Of a stretch of 64,000 nt of DNA, positions 34,848-44,521 are shown piece after piece. The number at the start of each line of letters is the position of its first letter. The stretch's first letter is position 1. This DNA comes from an uncultured Bacteroides sp. (GTDB lineage Bacteria > Bacteroidota > Bacteroidia > Bacteroidales > Bacteroidaceae), in contig NZ_OY781099.1 in assembly GCF_963676325.1 (NCBI RefSeq), positions 2,790,001-2,854,000 on the forward strand. Direction: 5' to 3'. A program made the translations under genes and the position numbers. The notes below the pieces were generated by a model that was not told the origin of the DNA, ran no database searches, and was given only the letters and a program-made list of their open reading frames with translations.

Positions 34848-34883
34848 AAGGTGTACACTAAATTAAAAAAGAGTGTACGCCTT
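34848..34883 (+). terminator. Terminator after the acyl-CoA synthetase gene
   Basis: AAGGTGTACACT (34848-34859) pairs with AGTGTACGCCTT (34872-34883) with one T-G wobble and a 12-base loop; TTATTTTTTAT follows. Confidence 0.85.
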
Positions 34884-35039
34884 TTATTTTTTATGTCTAG
34901 ACCTTTCTCAGATAAGCTGTAAAATTTTCAAAGAAAGTCTCCTTATAAAATCAATTAGATATAAGGTTGTATCAAATTAATTATGTAATATTGCAGTTAT
35001 ATTTCAGGTTAAAGCATTTTAAAATAAATCAATATCAAG

Positions 35040-36341
35040 ATGAGATTAGCCAAACGTTGCATCACTTTTTTTACTACTCTGCTGATTTTATGTAACATAG
35101 ATTGTTATGCACAGAACAAGTGTGGAGGAATCAACCTTTCACTTTGGAAAGGAATCTCTACCCAACCATGCGATACATTCCAAACAACTTATTTTAATCT
35201 GGGAATCCTGTCAAGCATAAACCAGCTGAAGGGTGTTAGCCTGAATGTTTTTAATTGTATTACAGCAAATAATGCTTATGGCATTCAGGTATCGGGGTTA
35301 TCGAATATTGTTAATGGCTCCATGAATGGCCTACAACTGAGTGGTCTTACTAATATAGCCAGAAATAGTGCCTCTGGAGTCACAGCATCGGGCATCGCAA
35401 ATATCACAGGGAACAGCCTCAACGGTATAGGAATAAGTGGATTAATTAACATTATTGGAGACGATTCGAGAGCCTTACTCCTAGCCGGTTTTATGAATAT
35501 CACCGGAAGCAATTCTTCGGGGGTGAATATTGCAGGAGTATTGAATCTTGAAGGCGGATCAACGGGCAAGGGTATTAAAGTTGCCGGACTGGCAAATGTT
35601 ATCGGCGCAAATCAGTCAGGGATTGCTTTGGGCGGACTGATGAATATTACCGGTAATAATGTAAATGGAATGCAGATGGCCTCGCTGACAAACATTGCCG
35701 GAGGACAGACAAACGGTTTGCAACTTTCCGGGCTAGGCAATATTGGAGTTCATGTAAGAGGTATGCAGATGGCCGGATTAAGTAATATTGCAAAAAGCCT
35801 GCACGGTGGTCAGGTGGGGATGTTGAATATTGCAGAATTTGCAACGAATGGAGTACAGGTTGGCTTGGTGAACTACAGCAAAAGTACGGCTAAGGCAAAG
35901 TTCGGATTGGTCAACGTTAATCCCGACACTCGTTATCAGTTGATGGTATTTGGTGGAAACACAAGCAAAGGCAACGTTGCAATGAGATTTAAAAACAAGC
36001 TGTTTTATACCATTCTAGGTATGGGAGATCACTATCTGGGACTGAGCAAAAAGATTTCAGCTTCAGTGTTTTATCGCACCGGGTTGGGAGTTGAAGTCTG
36101 CAAGAATTTATTCCTAAGCGGCGATATTGGTTACCAGCACATCGAGAATTTTCAGAATAAATACGTGGATGGCATTCCGGAAAGAATGTATGCTCTTCAG
36201 TCACGGGCCAATGTTGAATATCACTTCACCAATAAATTCGGAATATTTACTTCTGGAGGCTATAGTGTAAACAAATACTATAATAAAGGTGGTAATTTCA
36301 GCAAGAAGCCTATACTTGAGTTCGGTATAATACTCTTTTAG
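35040..36341 (+). CDS. Secreted repeat protein with probable outer-membrane or surface location
   Basis: A 433-residue protein with a signal peptide (RLAKRCITFFTTLLILCNIDCYA). From about residue 45 to 280 it contains around ten imperfect repeats of 20-23 residues with the core G-(I/L/V)-x-(L/V/I)-(S/A)-G-(L/I)-x-N-I, for example GLQLSGLTNIA and GMQMAGLSNIA. Regular spacing of small and aliphatic residues predicts a beta-solenoid or alternating beta strands. The last 130 residues (GLGVEVCKNLFLSGDIGYQHIEN to the terminal FGIILF) alternate like outer-membrane barrel strands and end in an aromatic residue. It resembles the LA_2272-type surface repeat proteins by pattern. The function is unknown. 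It is monocistronic. Confidence 0.7.
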   Translation: MRLAKRCITFFTTLLILCNIDCYAQNKCGGINLSLWKGISTQPCDTFQTTYFNLGILSSINQLKGVSLNVFNCITANNAYGIQVSGLSNIVNGSMNGLQLSGLTNIARNSASGVTASGIANITGNSLNGIGISGLINIIGDDSRALLLAGFMNITGSNSSGVNIAGVLNLEGGSTGKGIKVAGLANVIGANQSGIALGGLMNITGNNVNGMQMASLTNIAGGQTNGLQLSGLGNIGVHVRGMQMAGLSNIAKSLHGGQVGMLNIAEFATNGVQVGLVNYSKSTAKAKFGLVNVNPDTRYQLMVFGGNTSKGNVAMRFKNKLFYTILGMGDHYLGLSKKISASVFYRTGLGVEVCKNLFLSGDIGYQHIENFQNKYVDGIPERMYALQSRANVEYHFTNKFGIFTSGGYSVNKYYNKGGNFSKKPILEFGIILF

Positions 36342-36420
36342 ATGACAAAAAGATAAAGAGTGAAGAATAAACCAATCGTATATTTTATAAATAAAAATCA
36401 TCTATTTATAAAATAGTTCC

Positions 36421-36428
36421 TATCTTTG
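36421..36428 (+). promoter_or_regulatory. -7 promoter element of the AspT/YidE-type transporter
   Basis: TATCTTTG lies 35 bases before the ATG. Just upstream is a short palindrome, CTATTT 36402-36407 with AAATAG 36411-36416, positioned between the expected -33 and -7 sites. Confidence 0.6.
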
Positions 36429-36463
36429 CGGCCCGATTAGAACCCACAAAAGAAAACAAAAGC

Positions 36464-38125
36464 ATGGAATGGCTTGACACATTATTTATGAATCACTCTG
36501 CGCTACAAGCCGTAGTTGTTATATCACTTATCTCCGCCCTCGGACTAGCGATGGGAAAAATCCATATCATGGGAATATCCCTGGGAGTAACCTTCGTCTT
36601 CTTTGCCGGAATTCTGGCCGGACATCTTGGACTCTCCATTGATCCTCAAATGCTTAATTACGCAGAAAGTTTCGGATTAGTAATATTTGTCTATTCATTA
36701 GGCTTACAGGTAGGTCCCGGTTTCTTCAGTTCTTTCAGAAAAGGGGGCATGCAACTCAACATGTTATCTATTCTTTTAATTGCACTCGGCACTATTTTAG
36801 CAGTGGCATGCCATTTAACCGCAGGTGTTTCGTTGCCCGATATGGTGGGAATTCTTTGCGGAGCAACAACAAACACCCCTGCCCTTGGTGCCGCTCAGCA
36901 AACATTGCAGCAAATGGGGCTTCCATCAAGGAGTCCGGCACTAAGTTGTGCGGTAACTTACCCGTTAGGAGTATTGGGAGTAATCATTGCAGTATTGCTT
37001 ATTCGTAAGATCTTTGTCAGAAAGGAAGATCTGAATGAAAAGGAAAAAGACAATGCCAACAAAACATACATTGCTGAATTTCAGGTATTCAACCCCGGAA
37101 TTTACGGTAAAAGCATTAAGGATATTGCACATATTAGCAGTACTAAGTTTGTTATCTCCCGCCTTTGGAGAGACAGTAAGGTTAGCATTCCAACCTCAGA
37201 GAAAATTCTGCAAAAAGGAGACCATTTGCTGGTTATCACTTCAGAAAAAGATGTGGAAGCAATGACCGTATTGTTTGGCGAACAGGAAAGTAAAGACTGG
37301 AACAAAGAAGATATTGACTGGAATGCAATAGACAGCCAGCTTATTTCTCAGCGCATCATAGTAACGCGTCCTGAGATCAACGGTAAAAAGCTAGGCTCAC
37401 TTCGTTTGAGAAATCATTACGGAATAAATATCAGTCGCGTTTACCGTGCAGGTGTACAACTTCTTGCCACCTCAGAACTGGTATTGCAAATGGGCGACAG
37501 ACTAACAGTTGTTGGAGAAGCTGCCGCAATACAGAATGTGGAAAAAGTTCTGGGCAATGCGGTTAAAAGCTTAAAAGAACCAAATCTGGTGGCTGTTTTT
37601 ATAGGTATTATACTTGGTCTGGCATTGGGAGCTATACCTTTTACCATTCCCGGAATCAGCGCTCCGGTTAAATTAGGTTTGGCGGGTGGCCCCATCATCG
37701 TAGGTATTCTGATTGGTACTTTTGGTCCACGACTTCATATGGTTACATACACCACCCTTAGTGCAAACCTCATGCTTCGCGGGCTTGGTCTTTCCATGTA
37801 TCTGGCCTGTCTGGGACTGGATGCCGGTGCTCATTTCTTTGAAACAGTAGTTCGCCCCGAAGGAGCTCTTTGGATAGGGTTAGGTTTTGCTATTACCTTT
37901 ATCCCGGTAGTAATCACCGGACTAATTGCATTAAAAGTAATGAAGGTAGACTTTGGTTCTGTATCGGGTATGCTATGTGGAAGTATGGCAAACCCAATGG
38001 CATTGAATTACGTAAACGATACCATACATGGCGATAATCCTTCAGTATCTTATGCTACGGTTTACCCGCTAAGTATGTTTCTTAGAGTAATTATTGCTCA
38101 GATAATCCTGATGTTCTTCCTGTAA
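36464..38125 (+). CDS. Putative transporter of the AspT/YidE/YbjL family with two TrkA-C domains
   Basis: A 553-residue inner-membrane protein. Hydrophobic helices fill residues about 15-175 and 375-553, the two halves of the AspT-YidE-YbjL duplication (GxxxGxxxFG-type and CGATTNTPALGAAQQ; second copy CGSMANPMALNYVND). Between them lie two TrkA-C-type ligand-binding domains (about 205-285 and 290-370). Known relatives include the aspartate:alanine antiporter AspT; YidE-type members have unknown substrates. Length matches the family. Its 3' end overlaps the convergent lipoprotein gene by 35 bases. Confidence 0.93.
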   Translation: MEWLDTLFMNHSALQAVVVISLISALGLAMGKIHIMGISLGVTFVFFAGILAGHLGLSIDPQMLNYAESFGLVIFVYSLGLQVGPGFFSSFRKGGMQLNMLSILLIALGTILAVACHLTAGVSLPDMVGILCGATTNTPALGAAQQTLQQMGLPSRSPALSCAVTYPLGVLGVIIAVLLIRKIFVRKEDLNEKEKDNANKTYIAEFQVFNPGIYGKSIKDIAHISSTKFVISRLWRDSKVSIPTSEKILQKGDHLLVITSEKDVEAMTVLFGEQESKDWNKEDIDWNAIDSQLISQRIIVTRPEINGKKLGSLRLRNHYGINISRVYRAGVQLLATSELVLQMGDRLTVVGEAAAIQNVEKVLGNAVKSLKEPNLVAVFIGIILGLALGAIPFTIPGISAPVKLGLAGGPIIVGILIGTFGPRLHMVTYTTLSANLMLRGLGLSMYLACLGLDAGAHFFETVVRPEGALWIGLGFAITFIPVVITGLIALKVMKVDFGSVSGMLCGSMANPMALNYVNDTIHGDNPSVSYATVYPLSMFLRVIIAQIILMFFL

Positions 38126-38915
38126 AATCAGGTTCTGTCAGCTGTTTTTCATTCAACAGAACCAAATGCAGGTCTTTAGCTACATCTTCCACAATGTTTT
38201 TTGTGGCAAAAGAAAGGCATTTTGTCATTGTATTCAAGCAGACTTCCGTCCGCGCTTGCATTTCAATACTATGCCTGCCGCAAGCTTGTTTGTAAGTGGT
38301 GGTGTAAGACTTATGATGAATTATTTTCCCGTCAAGACTTAAAGTAACATCAAGATCAAGATCCGTATATGCAGGGCGTACTTTGTCATTATTAAATTCA
38401 GCATAATCTCCGCCGTAAACCATATTATCATCGAACCACAGAACAGAAGTAGTATTTAATTTAATCCTTGATGACGTTCGGCAATGAGTTATTTTTACGT
38501 TGAGAATATATTTCCCTTTCTCACTTACCGAATCACCTCTTTCCAAAAGATTAAAACAGGTGCTGTTATTACATTCAGTGGTAAGTGCCTGAGTAAGGAA
38601 TTCCCTGAAATTCATGTTCAGAGAGCCTTCACCCAAAGTTACGTTAAAGCTTTCGCCAACATAGTTTACTAATATAAGAGGAATTATCAGGGCAGATCTT
38701 CTTTTCACTGATGTTTCATAATCAATGTTTGAGTAATCAATAAAATTCAGATAAACATCATGTTTTATGCTATCTGAATATACTGGAGTTGTTAACTCAT
38801 AGAAGAGATCCCCACGTATGGTGCGAATCTCTTTCTGAAGCAGTTTGCTACTTGTACACGAGCTAAGAAAAACAAATACCGTAAGTACAAGTATTGATAA
38901 TACCGGTTTTTTCAT
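38091..38915 (-). CDS. Lipoprotein of unknown function
   Basis: The ATG at 38915 gives a typical lipoprotein signal (KKPVLSILVLTVFVFLSSC) and a 274-residue precursor; an open frame further upstream lies inside the neighbouring transporter gene and is rejected. I do not recognise the mature domain, which looks like a mixed alpha/beta fold with a conserved-looking TTECNNSTCFNLLERG block carrying two cysteines. It starts 7 bases after the stop of the nucleoside transporter gene, so the two are co-transcribed. Its 3' end overlaps the convergent transporter gene by 35 bases. Confidence 0.75.
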   Translation of the reverse strand: MKKPVLSILVLTVFVFLSSCTSSKLLQKEIRTIRGDLFYELTTPVYSDSIKHDVYLNFIDYSNIDYETSVKRRSALIIPLILVNYVGESFNVTLGEGSLNMNFREFLTQALTTECNNSTCFNLLERGDSVSEKGKYILNVKITHCRTSSRIKLNTTSVLWFDDNMVYGGDYAEFNNDKVRPAYTDLDLDVTLSLDGKIIHHKSYTTTYKQACGRHSIEMQARTEVCLNTMTKCLSFATKNIVEDVAKDLHLVLLNEKQLTEPDFTGRTSGLSEQ

Positions 38916-38922
38916 TTTGAAT

Positions 38923-40185
38923 CTATTGCTTAACCATTTTACCACCATTCTTGTATTTGAATACGATAGCAAAAAGAATACCAATAATGAGAGCATAAGC
39001 AGAGAAGATAAACCAAATTGAAGTCCAGTCGCGACTCACTAACTGAGTTTGTCCGGCTACAGTTTCATATTTAGAGAACCAGTCAACCACTGCCCCACTT
39101 GCATAGCCGCCAATAATTGAGCCTAAACCGTTGGTCATCATAAAGAATAATCCCTGAGCACTGGCCCTTGTTTGTGGAGATGTCTCCATTTCCACAAAAA
39201 GAGAACCGGATATATTGAAGAAGTCAAAAGCCATGCCGTAAACAATCATTGAAAGAATAAGCAATGGCAATCCACTTCCCGGATTTCCTAATCCAAAAAG
39301 ACCGAAACGAAGCACCCATGCAGTCATACTAATAAGCATAACCTGTTTAATTCCAAAGCGACGCAGGAAGAAAGGAATTGCCAGAATGAAAAGTGTTTCG
39401 GACATTTGTGAGATAGAAAGAAGAATGACCGAGTGTGTTACACCAAAAGAATTTGCATATTCGGGTATACTTTTAAAACTACTCAGAAAAAGGTCACCAT
39501 ACGAGTTTGTTATCTGAAGAGCTGCTCCCAGAAGCATGGAAAACAAAAAGAAAATAGCCATCGTCTTTTTCTTGAAAAGTACCAATGCATCGAGTCCGAA
39601 AGAGGAAAGTAACGTTTTGCTCTCAGTCTTTGCAGGTGGACATTTAGGTAAGCTGAAAGAATAAACTCCCAAAACAAATGCAGCTACAGAACTGACACAA
39701 AGCTGAGCACAGGAATGTTTAAAGCCGGTTAAGTCTACCGCCCACATTGCACAGATAAAACCAATAGTTCCCCAAACCCTGATAGGAGGAAAGCTTTTCA
39801 CTATATCAAAGTTATGCCTTTCCAGAGCATTGTATGAAACGGTATTGGTCAGTGAGAGCGTAGGCATATATACCAGCAGATTAAGAAGCATTGCCCAATA
39901 CATCTGATCGTAACTTGTTACCGTTGATGCATAAAACAAACAAGCAGCTCCCAATAAATGACAAATACCCAATAAACGCTCAGCGTTAACCCATTTGTCG
40001 GCAATTATACCTATCAGTCCGGGCATAATTAAAGAAGCAATCCCCATAGTAGCAAAGATTGCTCCAATTTGTCCGCCTTCAAAGTGCAGATTACCACCCA
40101 TATATCCTCCCAAAGAAATCAGCCAGGCTCCCCACACAAAGAACTGTAGGAAGTTCATAATAATCAAACGATGTTTAACGCTCAT
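38923..40185 (-). CDS. Nucleoside:H+ symporter (NupG/XapB-type MFS transporter)
   Basis: A 420-residue protein with about 12 transmembrane helices, of the nucleoside:proton symporter family within the MFS. The N-terminal FLQFFVWGAWLISLGGYM, the GxxADKWVNAERLLG loop (after helix 2) and FPPIRVWGTIGFICA (about residues 130-145) are characteristic of NupG and XapB. It would import nucleosides across the inner membrane. It leads a two-gene operon with the lipoprotein downstream. A TATATTTG box lies 54 bases upstream. Confidence 0.93.
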   Translation of the reverse strand: MSVKHRLIIMNFLQFFVWGAWLISLGGYMGGNLHFEGGQIGAIFATMGIASLIMPGLIGIIADKWVNAERLLGICHLLGAACLFYASTVTSYDQMYWAMLLNLLVYMPTLSLTNTVSYNALERHNFDIVKSFPPIRVWGTIGFICAMWAVDLTGFKHSCAQLCVSSVAAFVLGVYSFSLPKCPPAKTESKTLLSSFGLDALVLFKKKTMAIFFLFSMLLGAALQITNSYGDLFLSSFKSIPEYANSFGVTHSVILLSISQMSETLFILAIPFFLRRFGIKQVMLISMTAWVLRFGLFGLGNPGSGLPLLILSMIVYGMAFDFFNISGSLFVEMETSPQTRASAQGLFFMMTNGLGSIIGGYASGAVVDWFSKYETVAGQTQLVSRDWTSIWFIFSAYALIIGILFAIVFKYKNGGKMVKQ

Positions 40186-40238
40186 CTTAAAACTCTTATT
40201 ATATTTATATTTTTTTTGTATATTATTTCATATCCCGG

Positions 40239-40246
40239 CAAATATA
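40239..40246 (-). promoter_or_regulatory. -7 promoter element of the nucleoside transporter operon
   Basis: CAAATATA on the plus strand reads TATATTTG on the minus strand. A TTTG (40275-40272 on the minus strand) is 25 bases upstream, longer than usual. Confidence 0.5.
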
Positions 40247-40345
40247 AATATATTTTCGATAAAAATAGTCTCAAACTGAGCTCTTATAAAGAATCTTTTA
40301 TTAATAATGTTAAAATGTTATTTCTTTCAGGGAGGAACAAACGAG

Positions 40346-40675
40346 TTATACACCTTTTATCATTGTAAGTAACATTTTGAATTGTTCAGTGGCAAATAAA
40401 GCATGAGTTATGTTGGCTGGCATAATAATAGTTTCTCCCTGCTTCAGGTGAAAAGGTTTGCCTCCAACAGTAACAATTGCTTCTCCATCAAGAATCTGAA
40501 CCATTGCATCAAAAGGTGCAGTATGTTCACTCAGGCCTTGTCCTTTATCAAAAGAGAATAAGGTCACGTTTCCAGCTTCATTCTTCAATACTTGTTTACT
40601 GATTATACCACCTGCAGAATAATCAATTAAATTTCCCAGATTAAGGACTGTTCCTTTCTTAAATAATTCTTCCAT
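40346..40675 (-). CDS. Cupin domain protein
   Basis: A 109-residue single-domain cupin. The metal-binding motif 1 reads GLSEHTAPFDAMVQILDGEAIVTVGG and motif 2 PANITHALFATE; motif 1 keeps one His and the Asp/Gln positions and motif 2 keeps His, so metal binding is plausible but not certain. Such small cupins bind small molecules or modify them; no substrate can be named. It is a single gene, convergent with nothing and upstream of a long AT-rich region. Confidence 0.88.
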   Translation of the reverse strand: MEELFKKGTVLNLGNLIDYSAGGIISKQVLKNEAGNVTLFSFDKGQGLSEHTAPFDAMVQILDGEAIVTVGGKPFHLKQGETIIMPANITHALFATEQFKMLLTMIKGV

Positions 40676-41254
40676 ATCATTTTATATTTATATGCTACAA
40701 AGTAAAAGAGAATACAAGGAATAATTTGTCTCATTTGTTACATCTGACAAAATAATAATTAATTGAACTACATTATTTATTCAAACGCATATATGAAGAA
40801 AATTGTTTTTCAATTTGCACCGGATAAATGAGTAACATTATTCTTGATTGTATAAAATCTTACTTAGTTTCTTTGTTTGAATTATGGTTGCATTCCCGTT
40901 ATCTAAAGACTTAAGTTATTTTGTGTTAAATAATAGACACCAATACTAAATATTTATCAATATTTGTATCTCTTATTAAAATTAATCTAATACATTTGTA
41001 AAACAACCACAAAAGATAAACTCGATCTTTTTTTTGAAAGATTCTTTCTTCCCTATTGTGTCTCCTAAGACACACATAAATTGGAACAACAATTAAGAAT
41101 TCATATCTATAACTTAATATTTATCAAATCTTTATTAAAGAAAAAAACGCCTATGATCAAAGAACAATTGCAAATACAGTTTTATCTGTATTCCACGTCA
41201 CATTTTTATTGTATTTCAACCGAGTCTCTTATTAATTATTAATTTCAAATAAAT
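40676..41254. other. Long AT-rich region upstream of the orphan susC
   Basis: 579 bases with no gene. It holds the cupin promoter region on the left and the SusC promoter on the right. A small hairpin (TGTGTC 41057-41062 with GACACA 41069-41074) lies in the predicted 250-base leader of the SusC transcript. No riboswitch could be recognised. Confidence 0.4.
40991..40998 (+). promoter_or_regulatory. -7 promoter element of the orphan susC/susD pair
   Basis: TACATTTG matches TAnnTTTG; TTTG at 40963-40966 lies 24 bases upstream, slightly long for a -33 element. The leader to the ATG at 41255 would be about 250 bases. Confidence 0.45.
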
Positions 41255-44200
41255 ATGAATCAAGATATTCGAGGAACCTTTCAAAAAAGATTTCTTTCAG
41301 CGTTTGCAGCCACATTGTTGTTCTCCACAGGAGGAAGCATTAGTGCATTAGCAAATATACCAGTTGCGAATGATGCATATAGTGTTAATCAGCAATTGCA
41401 GACTATTACCATAAAAGGTAAAGTAACAGACACAAAAGGAGAAGCCATTATTGGAGCCAGTATTTTAGAAAAAGGAACTTCCAACGGTGCGATAACAGAT
41501 GTCAATGGAAATTTTTCATTGAAAATAAAAGCAAAATCATTACTTACTATTTCCTGCATCGGGTATAAAGCTACTACTATAGCTACAGGCTCCTCTCCCA
41601 CACTTACTATTGTATTAACTGAAGACACAAAAACGTTAGACGAAGTTGTAGTTACAGCTCTGGGTATTAAAAAAGAGAAAAAAGCACTGGGATATTCTGT
41701 TCAGGATATTAAAAGTGATGAACTTTTAAAGAATAAAAGCACCAATGTTATTAATTCTTTGAATGGTAAAATTGCCGGAGTGAATATTACTCAGAGCGGT
41801 GGTTCTGCCGGTGCCGGTGCAAATATTGTACTTCGTGGAGGTACATCTCTGGAACGTGATAATCAACCATTATTTGTAATTGATGGAGTTATATACGATA
41901 ACGGTACTAATATTGCAGGTAACAGCGGATTCGACGGAGCTATGCGCACAAGTACCAGTTATAGTAACCGTGTAATGGACATTAATCCTGAAGATGTTGA
42001 AAATGTATCAGTTCTTAAAGGGCCTACTGCTGCTGCATTATATGGATCCCGTGCTGCCGCAGGTGCAATTGTTATCACAACAAAGAAAGGACAGGAAGGA
42101 CGTACAAACGTAAGTCTTAGTTCTAAAGTAAGTGTAAACTGGGTGAATAGGTTACCTGAACAGCAAAACAAATATAAAAGAGGTACGTATAATCAGGTTG
42201 GACTTTTTGATGATTATACAACACAGTCCTGGGGAGATACTTTTCAACCAGGTGAAACAGTATATAATAATATTGCCAACTTTTTCGATAATTCCGTCAT
42301 ATTCGATAATAGTGCCAGTGTTTCAGGGGGAACAAAGAACGGAACATTCTTCCTTTCAGGATCTAATTTTAACCAAGGAGGTATTGTTCCTGAGACTGGT
42401 TTTAAGAAAAATGCATTTCGCTTTAATGGTGAACAGAAATATGGTGACCTAACAGTTGGAGTTAGTGCGGCATACACTGCATCGAATACTGATAAAACTC
42501 TTACCAGTGGTGGTCTGTACGGTTCAGGTGGAACAGGAGCCATGCTTTCTGTTTTTGGATACTCCCGCAGTGATGATATGAAACATTACTTAAATGACGA
42601 CGGATCAAGATACCGTATGTTTGAAGGTCGTCAGGAAATAGCCGATGACGAAGATAACCCATATTGGATAATCAATAAAGATAAAATGACTGACAGAACC
42701 AATCGTTTTACCGGTTCTTTTAATTTAAACTATAAAGTAGCTAGCTGGATGGATGTTATGTATAAATTAGGCACCGACCGCTATACAACTAAAGCAAAAA
42801 CTCTTATTTACCCGGGATCTGGAGTAATAACAGACTATCAAAACGGTATGATGTCCGAGTCTGATCAAAACTACAACTATCTTTCATCAAACTTCATGGC
42901 CAATTTTCACAAAACTATTTCAGATTTTGATTTAAGTTTACTCTTAGGACAAAGTACTGAAGAGACAAATACAGAAGTAGTGAGACGCTTAGGCTATAAT
43001 TTTGTAGTTCCTGGATTCTTTAGTTTTGGAAACATTCCTGATACAAGAAAGAAATTCCAGCAAGAAAACAGTAAGAAGCGTTTAATGGGTGTATATGGAG
43101 AATTTCGTGCTTCCTACAAGAATTTTGCCTATCTTAGTTTTACCGGGCGTAACGACTGGACATCTACCCTACCTGTAGAAAACAGGTCTTATTTCTATCC
43201 TTCAGTTAGTGGTAGTCTTGTTTTTACAGAACTGCTTCCAAAAAGTGATATTTTATCTTTTGGTAAGATCCGTGCATCATGGGCAGAAGTAGGTAAAGAT
43301 ACCGATCCTTATGCAACAAATACTTACTTATGGGATCCACGTAATTATCTGGGTGGCGTAGGATTGATTAATTCCTGGACCAGAGGTAACCCATATTTAG
43401 TTCCGGAAAAAACTAAATCTACAGAACTTGGATTTGAAATTCGTTTATTTAAAGGACGACTAGGATTTGATTATACTTACTATACCAATAATAGTTTTAA
43501 TCAAATTATGACTCCTAGGTTAAGCCAGACTACAGGCTATATCTTGTTGAAAACGAATGGCGGGGATATCATTAATAAAGGTATGGAATTGTCTATCACG
43601 GGAGTTCCTGTTCAGACAAAAGACTTTAAGTGGGAAACTACTTTAAATCTATCCGGCAATAGAGGTAAGGTACAAAATCTGTTACCAGGAGTAGATATAC
43701 TATACGTCACAGATGTACAGGTTGGAAATGCGAAAGCAGCATCATTCAACAATGGCGACTTCATGGCTATTTCAGGATCTAAATGGTCAAGAGATGACAG
43801 TGGAAATGTGATACTCGACTGGGGCACAGGAATGCCTACTTCAGATAATCTTGCAACATATAAAGTAGGTAATCGTGAGCCTAAACTGCTAGGTGGTTTG
43901 AACAATAACCTTCAATATAAAGGCTGGAATTTATCATTCTTACTTGACTTCCGCATTGGAGGTGATATTTATAATGGTACAGAATATTATATGACCAATG
44001 CAGGTATGAGCAAAAAGAGCTTAGAACGTAATTCTATCACTATTTCAGGTGTATCAAAGAATCCTGCAACAAATCAGTATGAAAATAAAGTCTTTACCAT
44101 TGATGCCGAGAAATACTATAAAGGTACTACTGAAGTAGCTAAATCGGCTGATTCTCAGAGTGGTAAATATTTAATTCAACAGTATTGGCAGACATATTAT

Positions 44201-44488
44201 CCAAAGGAATCAGCAAACTATGTTACAAAAACCAACTGGCTGCGTTTACGTTCTGTCTCACTGTCATATAATGTTCCCGAAGCATTATTAAAAAAGACAA
44301 AGATAATTAAAGGGCTTACCGCAACTGTTACAGGAACAAACCTCTTTTTGTGGACAAACTATAAAGGAATGGATCCGGAAACAAGTGCTGCAGGATCAGG
44401 TGTTGTAGGTTCAAGTTCTGTAGGAATTGATTATTGTAATGTCCCATCAACAGCAGGGATGTCATTTGGTCTTAATTTGACGTTCTAA
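41255..44488 (+). CDS. SusC-like TonB-dependent outer-membrane transporter
   Basis: A 1077-residue SusC/RagA-type receptor. After an N-terminal export sequence (about 1-33) comes a carboxypeptidase-regulatory-like domain (TIKGKVTDTKGEAIIGASI to about residue 125), the TonB box (TLDEVVVTALG), the plug domain (GYSVQDI to about 280, with LYGSRAAAGAIVITTKKG) and a 22-strand barrel ending LNLTF. It imports an oligosaccharide across the outer membrane with energy from TonB. The SusD partner begins 33 bases later. No regulator, glycosidase or sulfatase is adjacent, so the substrate is unknown. Confidence 0.95.
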   Translation: MNQDIRGTFQKRFLSAFAATLLFSTGGSISALANIPVANDAYSVNQQLQTITIKGKVTDTKGEAIIGASILEKGTSNGAITDVNGNFSLKIKAKSLLTISCIGYKATTIATGSSPTLTIVLTEDTKTLDEVVVTALGIKKEKKALGYSVQDIKSDELLKNKSTNVINSLNGKIAGVNITQSGGSAGAGANIVLRGGTSLERDNQPLFVIDGVIYDNGTNIAGNSGFDGAMRTSTSYSNRVMDINPEDVENVSVLKGPTAAALYGSRAAAGAIVITTKKGQEGRTNVSLSSKVSVNWVNRLPEQQNKYKRGTYNQVGLFDDYTTQSWGDTFQPGETVYNNIANFFDNSVIFDNSASVSGGTKNGTFFLSGSNFNQGGIVPETGFKKNAFRFNGEQKYGDLTVGVSAAYTASNTDKTLTSGGLYGSGGTGAMLSVFGYSRSDDMKHYLNDDGSRYRMFEGRQEIADDEDNPYWIINKDKMTDRTNRFTGSFNLNYKVASWMDVMYKLGTDRYTTKAKTLIYPGSGVITDYQNGMMSESDQNYNYLSSNFMANFHKTISDFDLSLLLGQSTEETNTEVVRRLGYNFVVPGFFSFGNIPDTRKKFQQENSKKRLMGVYGEFRASYKNFAYLSFTGRNDWTSTLPVENRSYFYPSVSGSLVFTELLPKSDILSFGKIRASWAEVGKDTDPYATNTYLWDPRNYLGGVGLINSWTRGNPYLVPEKTKSTELGFEIRLFKGRLGFDYTYYTNNSFNQIMTPRLSQTTGYILLKTNGGDIINKGMELSITGVPVQTKDFKWETTLNLSGNRGKVQNLLPGVDILYVTDVQVGNAKAASFNNGDFMAISGSKWSRDDSGNVILDWGTGMPTSDNLATYKVGNREPKLLGGLNNNLQYKGWNLSFLLDFRIGGDIYNGTEYYMTNAGMSKKSLERNSITISGVSKNPATNQYENKVFTIDAEKYYKGTTEVAKSADSQSGKYLIQQYWQTYYPKESANYVTKTNWLRLRSVSLSYNVPEALLKKTKIIKGLTATVTGTNLFLWTNYKGMDPETSAAGSGVVGSSSVGIDYCNVPSTAGMSFGLNLTF

Positions 44489-44521
44489 CAAATACTATTT
44501 TTCTAATTTAAAAGAATGATT

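Noticed and set aside
38916..38996. Longer start for the lipoprotein gene
   Set aside because: It lies inside the nucleoside transporter gene and would destroy the lipoprotein signal.
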